NCBI RefSeq assembly: GCF_019931195.1 | Contig: NZ_JAIOUO010000004.1 | Span: 124,001 to 188,000, forward strand | DNA: 64,000 nt | Source: Marinobacter sp. F4216 | GTDB lineage: Bacteria > Pseudomonadota > Gammaproteobacteria > Pseudomonadales > Oleiphilaceae | Reading direction: 5' to 3' | In this document: positions 26,943 to 33,778 of the stretch, one piece after another | Position numbering within the stretch: the stretch's first letter is position 1 | Layout: every line of letters begins with the position of its first letter | Notes under the pieces: model-generated | Told to the model about the DNA's origin: nothing | Databases searched by the model: none | Seen by the model: the letters and a program-made list of their open reading frames with translations, nothing else | Made by a program: the position numbers and the translations under genes

Positions 26943-28262
26943 TCAGTCCGCCATCAGTGCTTCAATCTCGGTGATGGTTTTGGGTACCCCGTCGGTCAGA
27001 ACACGGCACCCATCCTTAGTCACCACCACATCGTCTTCAATCCGAATCCCGATACCACGCCATTTCTCATCCACATCGGTATTGTCCGGCGCAATATACA
27101 GACCAGGCTCGACCGTCAGCACCATCCCCGGCTCGAGCTGGCGCCAGGCATCACCCACTTTGTAGTCGCCCACGTCGTGAACGTCCATGCCCAGCCAGTG
27201 GCCTGTACGGTGCATGAAGAAGGGCTTGTAGGCTTCCCCGGCAATGGCTTCCTCCACCGTTCCGCTGAGCAGGCCCAGGTCAATCAGGCCCCGGGTCAGC
27301 ACCCGCAAGGCGGCTTCGTGTGAGTGGTTCCAGTGGTTTCCGGGGCGCACCGCATCGATGGCCTCGTACTGGGCTGCCAGCACTACCTCGTAGAGTGCTC
27401 GCTGTTCCGGACTGAACTTGCCGCTGACCGGAAAAGTGCGGGTAATATCCGAGGCATAGCACTGGTATTCGCAACCGGCATCAATCAGCACCAGGTCACC
27501 CTCTTTCAGGGGCGCGCGGTTTTCAATGTAATGCAGGATGCAGGCGTTGGGACCACCGCCGACGATCGAAGGATAGGCGGTGGAACGGGCGCCATGTTCC
27601 ATGAACGTATGGATCAGCTCAGCTTCCAGGTGATATTCGAAACCACCCTTGCGGGCCCGTTTCATGGCACGACAGTGGGCCTCGGCACTGATTTCCCCCG
27701 CCTTGGCCATTACCTTGATCTCGTTGGCGCTCTTGAACAGACGCAGGTCGTGCAGGAAGTGCTCCAGGGACACAAACTCACCGGGAGGATGGGCCCCGGT
27801 CCGTACTTTCGCCCGCAGGCTCTTCACCCAGTCCATCACCCGGGTGTCGAACTGATGATCCTTGCCCAGCGGATAATAGATCCGACTCCTGCCTTCCAGC
27901 ATGCCCGGCAGGATGTCGTCGATATCGGAAATCGGAAACGCGTCGTCCATACCAAAGCGCTCGATGGCGCCTTCGGGGCCAGCGAGGAAACCATCCCACA
28001 ATTCCTTTTCCGGGTTCCGCTCCTTGCAGAACAGGACGGACTCGCCGTGCTCACGCCCCGGAATCAGCACCAGCACCGCGTCAGGTTCGTCAAACCCGGT
28101 CAGGTAGAAGAAATCGCTGTCCTGCCGATACGGATGCAGGACGTCCCGGTTGCGCACCCGCTCAGGCGCGGCGGGCAAAATGGCAATGCTGTCCGGCGCC
28201 ATAACGTCCATCAGCTTACGACGGCGCGCGGCAAACTCCTTGACGGGAACAATGGATGACAT
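26943..28262 (-). CDS. pepP: Xaa-Pro aminopeptidase (aminopeptidase P)
   Basis: A 439-residue dimetal M24-family exopeptidase that releases N-terminal residues preceding proline. The creatinase-like N-terminal domain (about 1-170) is followed by the catalytic domain, with the metal ligands in LIDAGCEYQCYASDITRTFP, HRTGHWLGMDVHD and the two Glu of LTVEPGLYI and IGIRIEDDVV. Length and motifs match E. coli PepP. It lies 27 nt after ygfB, in the conserved leftward operon. Confidence 0.95.
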   Translation of the reverse strand: MSSIVPVKEFAARRRKLMDVMAPDSIAILPAAPERVRNRDVLHPYRQDSDFFYLTGFDEPDAVLVLIPGREHGESVLFCKERNPEKELWDGFLAGPEGAIERFGMDDAFPISDIDDILPGMLEGRSRIYYPLGKDHQFDTRVMDWVKSLRAKVRTGAHPPGEFVSLEHFLHDLRLFKSANEIKVMAKAGEISAEAHCRAMKRARKGGFEYHLEAELIHTFMEHGARSTAYPSIVGGGPNACILHYIENRAPLKEGDLVLIDAGCEYQCYASDITRTFPVSGKFSPEQRALYEVVLAAQYEAIDAVRPGNHWNHSHEAALRVLTRGLIDLGLLSGTVEEAIAGEAYKPFFMHRTGHWLGMDVHDVGDYKVGDAWRQLEPGMVLTVEPGLYIAPDNTDVDEKWRGIGIRIEDDVVVTKDGCRVLTDGVPKTITEIEALMAD

Positions 28263-28289
28263 AGGGTCTCCAGTGATGATGAACGGGGA

Positions 28290-28889
28290 TCAGTGCAGGG
28301 TCGGGGAACCGGACTCCGGTTTCGGCGGCGCGTTGAACTCGGTGAACACCGCCAGCGCGCCCAACCGGACGTACTCGGTGATTTCCAGCAATTGCTGCTC
28401 GCTTTCCTCGTCGGCTTCTTCGTCTTCGGCCAACTGGCTGATCGCCACCATATCCTCGATCAGCTCACGAATTTCATCCGGTGCCTCGCCCAGGGAGGCG
28501 CCGGCGGTAAGCGCCATACCTTCGAGGAAACCCCGCACCCAGGCAATCAGCGCTTCAAGCCGCTGTTCGATGGCGTAGTCATCGTCTGGCAGCAGGGGGT
28601 GGAAACTCATGTCCGCGGAGCTCAGCAGCGCCAGCGCCTGCTGGTAAGCCTTGTTCATGAAAGGCGCCAGGTCTTCAGAATCTTCAACGGCCTGTTCGGG
28701 CAAGCCCATGTGTTCACAGACCATCGCCAGCCAGTCGGCCTCCTGAATTCGTGAGCCTGTGGCCAGGCGACCGCACAGGGCTCCGTGCAACTCGGAGGGA
28801 TGACTGAAGGCCTGGTGCGCCGTAAATACGTTTGCCCAGCGCTCAAATTCGGCCGCGCGGGCGGCACCGGAAGTATCGGTTTCTGACAT
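28290..28889 (-). CDS. ygfB: UPF0149/YgfB family protein
   Basis: A 199-residue helical protein of the YecA/YgfB family. The SPSELHGALCGRL-like segment (here HPSELHGALCGRLATG, near residue 30), the WVRGFLEGM motif and the C-terminal EYVRLGALAVF helix are conserved. The start at 28889 is preceded by AGGATTG; an earlier in-frame start at 28940 would enter the divergent promoter region. In pseudomonads YgfB-type proteins modulate gene expression, but the role here is unknown. It heads the pepP-ubiH-ubiI operon. Confidence 0.88.
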   Translation of the reverse strand: MSETDTSGAARAAEFERWANVFTAHQAFSHPSELHGALCGRLATGSRIQEADWLAMVCEHMGLPEQAVEDSEDLAPFMNKAYQQALALLSSADMSFHPLLPDDDYAIEQRLEALIAWVRGFLEGMALTAGASLGEAPDEIRELIEDMVAISQLAEDEEADEESEQQLLEITEYVRLGALAVFTEFNAPPKPESGSPTLH

Positions 28890-28987
28890 GAACCAAGACA
28901 ATCCTGTGTTGTTGAATGGTGGCTCTATCCTAGCATTCACGGGCCTTTAAAACACGAACCGCTTGCGTTTATCTCCGCCCCATGCAA

Positions 28988-29001
28988 AATGTTATAACAT
29001 T
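28988..29001. promoter_or_regulatory. Predicted Zur operator
   Basis: AATGTTATAACATT is a perfect 14-bp palindrome, extended on both sides by TGCA-containing flanks (TGCAA before, TTGCA after). It matches the known gammaproteobacterial Zur box core (an AATGTTATA-type half site and its complement). It lies 24 nt before the DUF2796 start codon, where a bound repressor would cover the promoter or leader. This supports zinc-repressed expression of the following genes. Confidence 0.78.
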
Positions 29002-29024
29002 GCAAAAGCAACCGAGATCCATCG

Positions 29025-29555
29025 ATGAAACGACCAGCACCATCCCGTTTTCTAGCCACTTTTTGCGTGACCACCATCCTCGGCTCTGGCACGGCGATGG
29101 CAGCCTCCGAAGCGCCCCATGTTCATGGGCATGGCACGCTTCAATTCGCCATTGAAAACTCGCAGGTGGACATTGTGTTCTCGTCGCCGGCAGGCAATCT
29201 GCTCGGCTTTGAGCACACCGCCCACACCGAGGAAGAGAAAACGGTTGTCCGCGAGGTGACGGAGTGGCTGAGCGCCACCCCATTGCTCAACACCCCGAGT
29301 GGTACCTGCACCCTGAAGGCATCTGAGCCGGATGTAGACTCATACGCCGGGCACCAGTATCACGATGGTGAACACAGTGATATCCAAGTCAGCCAGACAC
29401 TCGACTGCCCGGGTACGGGTAACGCCCCGGAACTGACAACGCCGCTGCTCAAGCAGTATCCGGGGCTGGAAGAACTGGATGTCATGTGGGTAACGCCCAC
29501 AGGGCAAGGGGGCACGGTGCTGACCGATCCTCAGCAGAGCATCCGCCTGAACTGA
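29025..29555 (+). CDS. DUF2796 periplasmic protein, ZrgA-like zinc-uptake component
   Basis: A 176-residue exported protein. A signal peptide (about 1-26, ending AMA) precedes a mature N-terminus rich in histidine (HVHGHG), then HTAHTEEE and HQYHDGEHSD, which look like metal-capturing segments. DUF2796 proteins include ZrgA of the Zur-controlled Zrg zinc transporter reported in vibrios. The Zur box just upstream and the MacB-like ABC genes downstream agree with that role. It ends 10 nt from the convergent DUF3299 gene. Confidence 0.78.
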   Translation: MKRPAPSRFLATFCVTTILGSGTAMAASEAPHVHGHGTLQFAIENSQVDIVFSSPAGNLLGFEHTAHTEEEKTVVREVTEWLSATPLLNTPSGTCTLKASEPDVDSYAGHQYHDGEHSDIQVSQTLDCPGTGNAPELTTPLLKQYPGLEELDVMWVTPTGQGGTVLTDPQQSIRLN

Positions 29556-29564
29556 ACCCCTGAT

Positions 29565-30089
29565 TTACTGCTGGTAGAGGGTGACGGACTCAGCCTCGAT
29601 GGAGTAAGCGGAGGTACCCAGATCGTTTTCAGTGCGGTCGATCACCAGTTTGCCTTCCACCCAGACGGCATCGTACAGGGCTTGCAGCTTGAACCCCTCC
29701 GGGTAACGAACGTGGATGATCTGGTTGGGCGGGGGTGGCGGCACATGAATACAGGCGCCATAGTACGGAACCAGGAAGAACTCGAGGATCTTCATGTCGT
29801 TGGTGGTTTTCAGGGGTACGACGAAACCGGGAATACGCCCTTCGGTGTTATTCATCTCCGGCACGACCCGGCCAGTCATGATCTCATCCGGCAGCAGTGC
29901 CGGGCCATCGCCCTCGTGCTCTACCTCTGGCAGATTTTCCAGCAATGCCAGATCCTCGGCGGGCATCAGTTCCAGCCAGTCAATTTCCGGGACTTCGGCG
30001 CGGCTTGCCGACGGCAGCCCAAGACCAAAAGCCAGCAACAAGGCCACAATGATAAACGTCTGGTTTTTTGGCATCCGGAATAAAAACAC
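29565..30089 (-). CDS. DUF3299-family exported protein of the zinc module
   Basis: A 174-residue protein with an N-terminal signal peptide (hydrophobic core IIVALLLAFGLGL, cleavage after SRA). The conserved DUF3299 region contains RIPGFVVPL, FFLVPYYGACIHVPPPPPNQ and a C-terminal YSIEAESVTLY. The CIHVPPPPPNQ motif could bind a metal through Cys and His. I chose GTG at 30089 because GGAG lies 6 nt upstream; an ATG at 30074 is the alternative. DUF3299 genes commonly accompany DUF2796 and MacB-like ABC genes. Here it is flipped relative to both neighbours. Confidence 0.72.
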   Translation of the reverse strand: MFLFRMPKNQTFIIVALLLAFGLGLPSASRAEVPEIDWLELMPAEDLALLENLPEVEHEGDGPALLPDEIMTGRVVPEMNNTEGRIPGFVVPLKTTNDMKILEFFLVPYYGACIHVPPPPPNQIIHVRYPEGFKLQALYDAVWVEGKLVIDRTENDLGTSAYSIEAESVTLYQQ

Positions 30090-30164
30090 GGCAATCTCCA
30101 CAATGCGAAGGACAACTCGATAACACGATCGTCCCTATCATATACGAGGCGAACACGCTCGAAC

Positions 30165-30884
30165 ATGAAGATCAGGACACAGCCAGACCCTCAACCGGCA
30201 AGTGACACGGAAACCCTGGCCATTCAGACCCGATCACTGGAATTCCAGTGGCAGCCCCGACAAAAGCCTCTGGCGTTCCCTGACATCCACCTGCTGGCTG
30301 GCGAGCATCTGTTTCTGCATGGACCAAGCGGCGCTGGAAAGAGCACCTTTCTGAGCCTGTTGTCCGGCATGCTGGCGCCCGTCACTGGCAGCGTCACGAT
30401 ACTGGGAACCGAGCTATCCGCTTTGCCGGCCAGTGCCCGGGACCGTTTTCGGGCCAACCACCTGGGAGTGATTTTCCAGCAGTTCAATCTGGTGCCTTAC
30501 CTGACCGTGCTGGCCAACGTCACATTGCCCTGCTCGCTCTCGAAGCTGCGCAGCAAGGCCACAGCGCCAAACACGGACGAAGAGGCGCACCGATTACTTT
30601 CAGCCCTGGCCATTCCCGAAGGCCTGTGGCACCGAAAGGTCACCCAGCTCAGCATTGGCCAGCAGCAACGGGTCGCGGCCGCACGGGCCCTGATTGGCGC
30701 TCCAGGTGTCATCCTGGCCGACGAGCCCACATCGGCCCTGGACACCGACAACCGCGACCGTTTCCTGAAATTGCTTCTGAACCTGGCCGACAAACGCAAC
30801 ACCTCGGTCCTGTTTGTCAGCCACGACCATCGGCTCGCCAGCCATTTTCACCATCGGGTAGAGCTGTCCGGAGGCCACGCATGA
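30165..30884 (+). CDS. ABC transporter ATP-binding protein, MacB/LolD-like (ZrgB-like)
   Basis: A 239-residue ATPase. Walker A is GPSGAGKST near residue 50-58, the Q-loop is in VIFQQFNLVPYLTVLANVTLP (here split), the signature is LSIGQQQR near 165, and Walker B with the catalytic Glu is VILADEPTSALD. The H-loop histidine is in VSHDHRLA. The class moves substrates with an FtsX-type permease, encoded next with a 4-nt overlap. The neighbouring DUF2796 and DUF3299 genes point to the Zrg-type zinc system. Confidence 0.88.
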   Translation: MKIRTQPDPQPASDTETLAIQTRSLEFQWQPRQKPLAFPDIHLLAGEHLFLHGPSGAGKSTFLSLLSGMLAPVTGSVTILGTELSALPASARDRFRANHLGVIFQQFNLVPYLTVLANVTLPCSLSKLRSKATAPNTDEEAHRLLSALAIPEGLWHRKVTQLSIGQQQRVAAARALIGAPGVILADEPTSALDTDNRDRFLKLLLNLADKRNTSVLFVSHDHRLASHFHHRVELSGGHA

Positions 30885-32155
30885 ACATTCGCCTGACGCT
30901 ATCGCTGGCCCTGGCCAGCCTGTGGCATCGGCGCCGGGTACTGGCACTGGTGTGTCTGACACTGACCCTGAGCATCTCGCTGCTGCTGGGCATCCAGTAT
31001 TTGCGCACCGAAGTCCGGCACTCCTTCACCAGCACCGTCAGCGGCACGGATCTCATTATCGGTGCGCGAAGCGGCCAACTGAACCTGTTGCTGTACACCG
31101 TGTTCCATATCGGCGACCCCACCAACAATGTGAGTTGGGACACCTTCCAGAGCCTTGAGGACGACGCCCGCATTGACTGGCTGATCCCCATTTCTCTTGG
31201 AGATTCCTATCGGGGCTACCGCGTTGTGGGAACCGACGCCCGCTTCCTGGAGCATTTCCAATACGGCCAGGGCACCGCTCTGGAGCTTGGCGAGGGACGC
31301 TGGTTTGAGGGCGTGTTCGAAGTGGTTCTGGGCGCCCGGGTCGCCCGGGAATTCGGACACGCCACCGGGGATAGCATCGTGCTGTCCCATGGCGCCGGAC
31401 GAACCAGTTTCTCCAACCACGAACAAACACCGTTCACAGTGTCCGGCATTCTGGAAAGCACCGGAACGCCAGTGGACCAGGCAGTCTACGTCAGCCTGGC
31501 CGGCATCGAAGCCATGCATGTGGGGTGGGAGTCCGGCGTCGCCATCCCGGGGCGCACCCTCACGCCGGATCAGGCATCCGAGCGGGACCTGACTCCCTCG
31601 AACCTCTCGGCAGCATACGCGGGCCTGAAACAGCGCCTGCTGACATTCCAGGTTCAGCGCGACATCAACCAGTTCAACCGGGAGCCTCTATCAGCCATCC
31701 TGCCGGGCGTGGCACTCAGCGAGCTTTGGCGACTGATGGGGCAGTTCGAAAACGTGCTCCTGGCCATCACCGGACTGGTAATTATCACCAGCTTTATCGG
31801 ACTGGTGGCCGTTCTGCTCTCGATTCAGGCGCAGCGCGCCCATGAAATCTCGATTCTGAGGGCCACCGGAGCATCCCCCCGCCTCATTGCCGCACTCCAG
31901 GTTTTCGAGTGCGTCGTGCTGGGTCTTGTTGCCTGCGCCCTCGCCCTGGCGCTCAGCGCCCTGCTGGTGTCAGCCCTTGGCCCCTGGTTACAGAGCCAAT
32001 ACGGCCTGCAGATTCGCCTGCGCCCACTGAACACGTCCGAATGGATGCTGCTGGCTGCCGTTCCGGTGGTCGCGGGGCTGGTTGGGCTCATTCCGGCGCT
32101 TGGAGCCTGGTTTCGAAGCCGCTCGATCACACTAGGAAGTGCACCTGGCGAGTGA
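30881..32155 (+). CDS. ABC transporter permease, FtsX/MacB type (ZrgC-like)
   Basis: A 424-residue permease with one N-terminal membrane helix (about 20-40), a large periplasmic domain (about 41-285) and three C-terminal helices carrying the FtsX domain. The conserved QRAHEISILRATGASPRLIA loop lies between helices 2 and 3. The periplasmic part resembles MacB_PCD domains. The start at 30881 overlaps the ATPase stop; the frame is open further left, but only within the ATPase gene. A mechanotransmission role, in which zinc is delivered or released by the periplasmic partners, is inferred from the family. Confidence 0.86.
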   Translation: MNIRLTLSLALASLWHRRRVLALVCLTLTLSISLLLGIQYLRTEVRHSFTSTVSGTDLIIGARSGQLNLLLYTVFHIGDPTNNVSWDTFQSLEDDARIDWLIPISLGDSYRGYRVVGTDARFLEHFQYGQGTALELGEGRWFEGVFEVVLGARVAREFGHATGDSIVLSHGAGRTSFSNHEQTPFTVSGILESTGTPVDQAVYVSLAGIEAMHVGWESGVAIPGRTLTPDQASERDLTPSNLSAAYAGLKQRLLTFQVQRDINQFNREPLSAILPGVALSELWRLMGQFENVLLAITGLVIITSFIGLVAVLLSIQAQRAHEISILRATGASPRLIAALQVFECVVLGLVACALALALSALLVSALGPWLQSQYGLQIRLRPLNTSEWMLLAAVPVVAGLVGLIPALGAWFRSRSITLGSAPGE

Positions 32156-32193
32156 CGGGAGTCACGGCGCCAAGTCTTTAACCTTCCTGTAAA

Positions 32194-32222
32194 TTGACCG
32201 ACTTAGCGTACCAACTTATAGT
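32194..32222 (+). promoter_or_regulatory. Sigma70 promoter of the zapA operon
   Basis: TTGACC (32194-32199), a 17-bp spacer and TATAGT (32217-32222) closely match the consensus. The expected start near 32229 leaves a 28-nt leader before the first ATG at 32257. Confidence 0.6.
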
Positions 32223-32256
32223 TAGTTGCATCCTCAACAACAATGCTGGACGTATA

Positions 32257-32463
32257 ATGGAACAGTCCGATGTACAAGCATTAGCGGACAAGCTGGACAA
32301 GCTGATTGAACACTGCCAGAAACTGGAGCAAGACAACGCTGCCCTGCGACAGCTTCAGGACGACTGGAATCGGGAGCGAGCCCAACTGATGCAGAAGAAT
32401 GATCTTGCCAAGAACAAGATCGAAGCCATGATTGGCCGCCTGCGGGCGCTGGAGCACCACTGA
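32257..32463 (+). CDS. TIGR02449-type small coiled-coil protein
   Basis: A 68-residue, fully helical, highly charged protein (heptads from LADKLDKLIEHCQKLEQDN to the C-terminus), reminiscent of ZapB/SlyX-type coiled coils. Proteins of this family are found immediately before zapA in pseudomonads and relatives, as here. A link with Z-ring assembly is therefore likely but unproved. The frame is open upstream to 32194, but that stretch contains the promoter. The stop overlaps the zapA start by one base (TGATG). Confidence 0.75.
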   Translation: MEQSDVQALADKLDKLIEHCQKLEQDNAALRQLQDDWNRERAQLMQKNDLAKNKIEAMIGRLRALEHH

Positions 32464-32756
32464 TGTCTCAGGAACCCACCACCGTTGAGGTCAAAATTCT
32501 CGACAAGGAATACCTCGTCGCCTGCCCGGAAGAAGAACAAGACGCGCTGACCCGGGCTGCCAAGCATCTGGACAAGAAAATGCGTGAAATCCGCGCCAGC
32601 GGCAAGGTATTCGGTACCGAGCGCATTGCGGTCATGGCGGCGCTCAACATCACCCACGAGCTGCTTGAACAGGACAGCATGTCCGGGGCCACCAAATCCA
32701 TTCTCGAGTCCATGGACAGCAAACTCGACAGCGCGCTCGGCAAGCCTTCCGAATAA
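32463..32756 (+). CDS. zapA: Cell division protein ZapA
   Basis: A 97-residue FtsZ-associated protein that cross-links Z-ring protofilaments. The N-terminal half contains the conserved VEVKILDKEYLVACPEEEQ and ALTRAAKHLDKKMREIR segments, followed by the RIAVMAALNITHELL coiled-coil helix that forms the tetramer. It is coupled to the preceding coiled-coil gene and precedes 6S RNA, the classical zapA-ssrS-5-FCL arrangement. Confidence 0.92.
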   Translation: MSQEPTTVEVKILDKEYLVACPEEEQDALTRAAKHLDKKMREIRASGKVFGTERIAVMAALNITHELLEQDSMSGATKSILESMDSKLDSALGKPSE

Positions 32757-32798
32757 CCGCCAATAGTTTGTGTGCATCGAGGCTTCCCGAAACAGCTA

Positions 32799-32829
32799 TT
32801 GCATCAAGCCCGGGGGCTACCCGTATAAT
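32799..32829 (+). promoter_or_regulatory. Promoter of the 6S RNA gene
   Basis: A perfect -10 box TATAAT (32824-32829) and a TTGCAT -35-like element (32799-32804) are separated by 19 bp, longer than optimal. The predicted start at about 32836 agrees with the 5' end of the RNA defined by its closing stem. Confidence 0.6.
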
Positions 32830-32835
32830 GATCCC

Positions 32836-33015
32836 AACTTCCTGGGCTGTTCGACGGGTCGGATACGTCCTCGAGCCGATGCGCACTACCCAGGTGGCTA
32901 CTTCAGGGCATTGTGAGCACGTCCCCACAAGGGGAAAGCCTAATATGTCACAGCGGCCACCGACCTTGAACTTTGGGTTCAAGGGCCACATCCGACAACG
33001 GCAGCCCGGGAAGCT
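32836..33015 (+). ncRNA. ssrS: 6S RNA
   Basis: An RNA of about 180 nt that mimics an open promoter and sequesters sigma70 RNA polymerase. The closing stem is a 12-bp duplex between 32838-32849 and 33002-33013. The family segments TTCGACGGG, GAGCCGAT, GTGAGCA, AAGCC and the CCTTGAA/TTCAAGG hairpin (32964-32984) appear in the same order as in E. coli. It lies directly after zapA, as is typical. Its 3' end is repeated, with changes, 756 bp downstream. Confidence 0.92.
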
Positions 33016-33209
33016 TATTTTTCAACCAGTTAATCAAAAGCGGTTATTTACGGCCTGCACTCAACACTGAACTGGCACAAAAGGTAGGGTTCAGTGCGTC
33101 AAAGCCAGCGGTAGATCTCAGCGCCAGCACCTCTCTCGTGCACAACAAGTCGCCTCAAGAAACCTAACAGTTGAGTTTTGGGATCTGGTAGCCACAGCAA
33201 ACGGAACTT

Positions 33210-33530
33210 CTAACGGCTTAGATCCAAATGCCCAACTTCCTCCAATGGGAGCATGACTTGAATTTCGGCGCGCTGGGCTTTCTCAATAACGTCCGATCTC
33301 ATTTTCCCTTGAGAGACCCAAGCCAACATCTTTAACTCAGTATCCAGGGGAACTCTCCCCAAGGGCAGCTGATAGAACATGAAGGTAGCCGCCTCCTTTG
33401 CATTGTATCCTTCCTCAAGTGCCATGCTTTGAACGCACCTTCGGAACGATAAATCAATCTTCGCCGGATCAATGCCAAGAGCTGTTAATGCAGCGTTAAA
33501 GCCGAATGTCATGCGAATACTTGCAAACAT
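33210..33530 (-). CDS. Protein of unknown function in the ssrS insert
   Basis: A 106-residue, probably helical soluble protein with no recognisable family, signal or membrane segment. It has GAGGA 4 nt before its ATG and an AT-rich upstream region. Its third codon positions are less GC-biased than those of the neighbours, which suggests foreign origin. It is the only plausible gene left inside the duplicated 6S 3' ends. It could be a cargo gene or a decayed accessory protein; no function can be assigned. Confidence 0.5.
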   Translation of the reverse strand: MFASIRMTFGFNAALTALGIDPAKIDLSFRRCVQSMALEEGYNAKEAATFMFYQLPLGRVPLDTELKMLAWVSQGKMRSDVIEKAQRAEIQVMLPLEEVGHLDLSR

Positions 33531-33638
33531 ATATTCCTCTCTAACGTACTTCTTTCTTATTCTCTACCGTGTTCTATTAAACTAAAAATAGCTCACACTA
33601 TTGATCAGGAGCTTTTAGCGGGATCACGCTCCGATTTA

Positions 33639-33658
33639 TGTTTCAAATTTATGAAACA
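33639..33658. repeat. Inverted repeat near the right end of the ssrS insert
   Basis: TGTTTCA and TGAAACA form perfect 7-bp arms around AATTTA. It lies about 50 bp left of the duplicated 6S segment and could be an integrase or excisionase arm site, a weak terminator or an operator. Confidence 0.35.
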
Positions 33659-33705
33659 GATCACAAACAACGACCGGAAAACCGATCCTGAAGACACTTT
33701 GAAGC

Positions 33706-33778
33706 GTCACAATCAGCCAATCCCTGAACCTTGCATTCAGGGGCAACCGAATCAGAGCAGCCCCGGAAGCTTTATTTT
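33706..33778 (+). pseudogene. Duplicated, diverged 3' half of 6S RNA
   Basis: This segment aligns with 32947-33022 of the intact 6S gene, from GTCACA through the hairpin to the closing strand CAGCCCCGGAAG. That strand would still pair with the 6S 5' end with one mismatch. The 5' half is absent, so it cannot fold as a full 6S RNA. I interpret it as the displaced original 3' end. Confidence 0.62.

Larger units (their letters stand above)
33001..33778. mobile_element. Probable remnant of an element integrated in the 3' end of ssrS
   Basis: The last 22 bases of the 6S region (33001-33022) recur at 33757-33778 with 19 of 22 matches. The similarity extends left to 33706, including the hairpin 33722-33742. 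The hairpin arms differ in both copies, but base pairing is kept (CCTTGAA/TTCAAGG against CCCTGAA/TTCAGGG). The 734 bp between the copies are AT-richer than the flanks and hold one leftward gene and an inverted repeat. This is the footprint expected when an element recombines into the end of an RNA gene, restores it, and displaces the old end. No integrase remains. Confidence 0.6.

Noticed and set aside
32973..33167. 64-residue frame at the 3' end of 6S RNA
   Set aside because: It begins inside the structured 6S RNA and has no supported start or similarity.
33651..33776. Extra N-terminal domain of the 5-FCL protein
   Set aside because: The codons coincide with the duplicated 6S RNA segment, and the translation is low-complexity and polar with no conservation expected.
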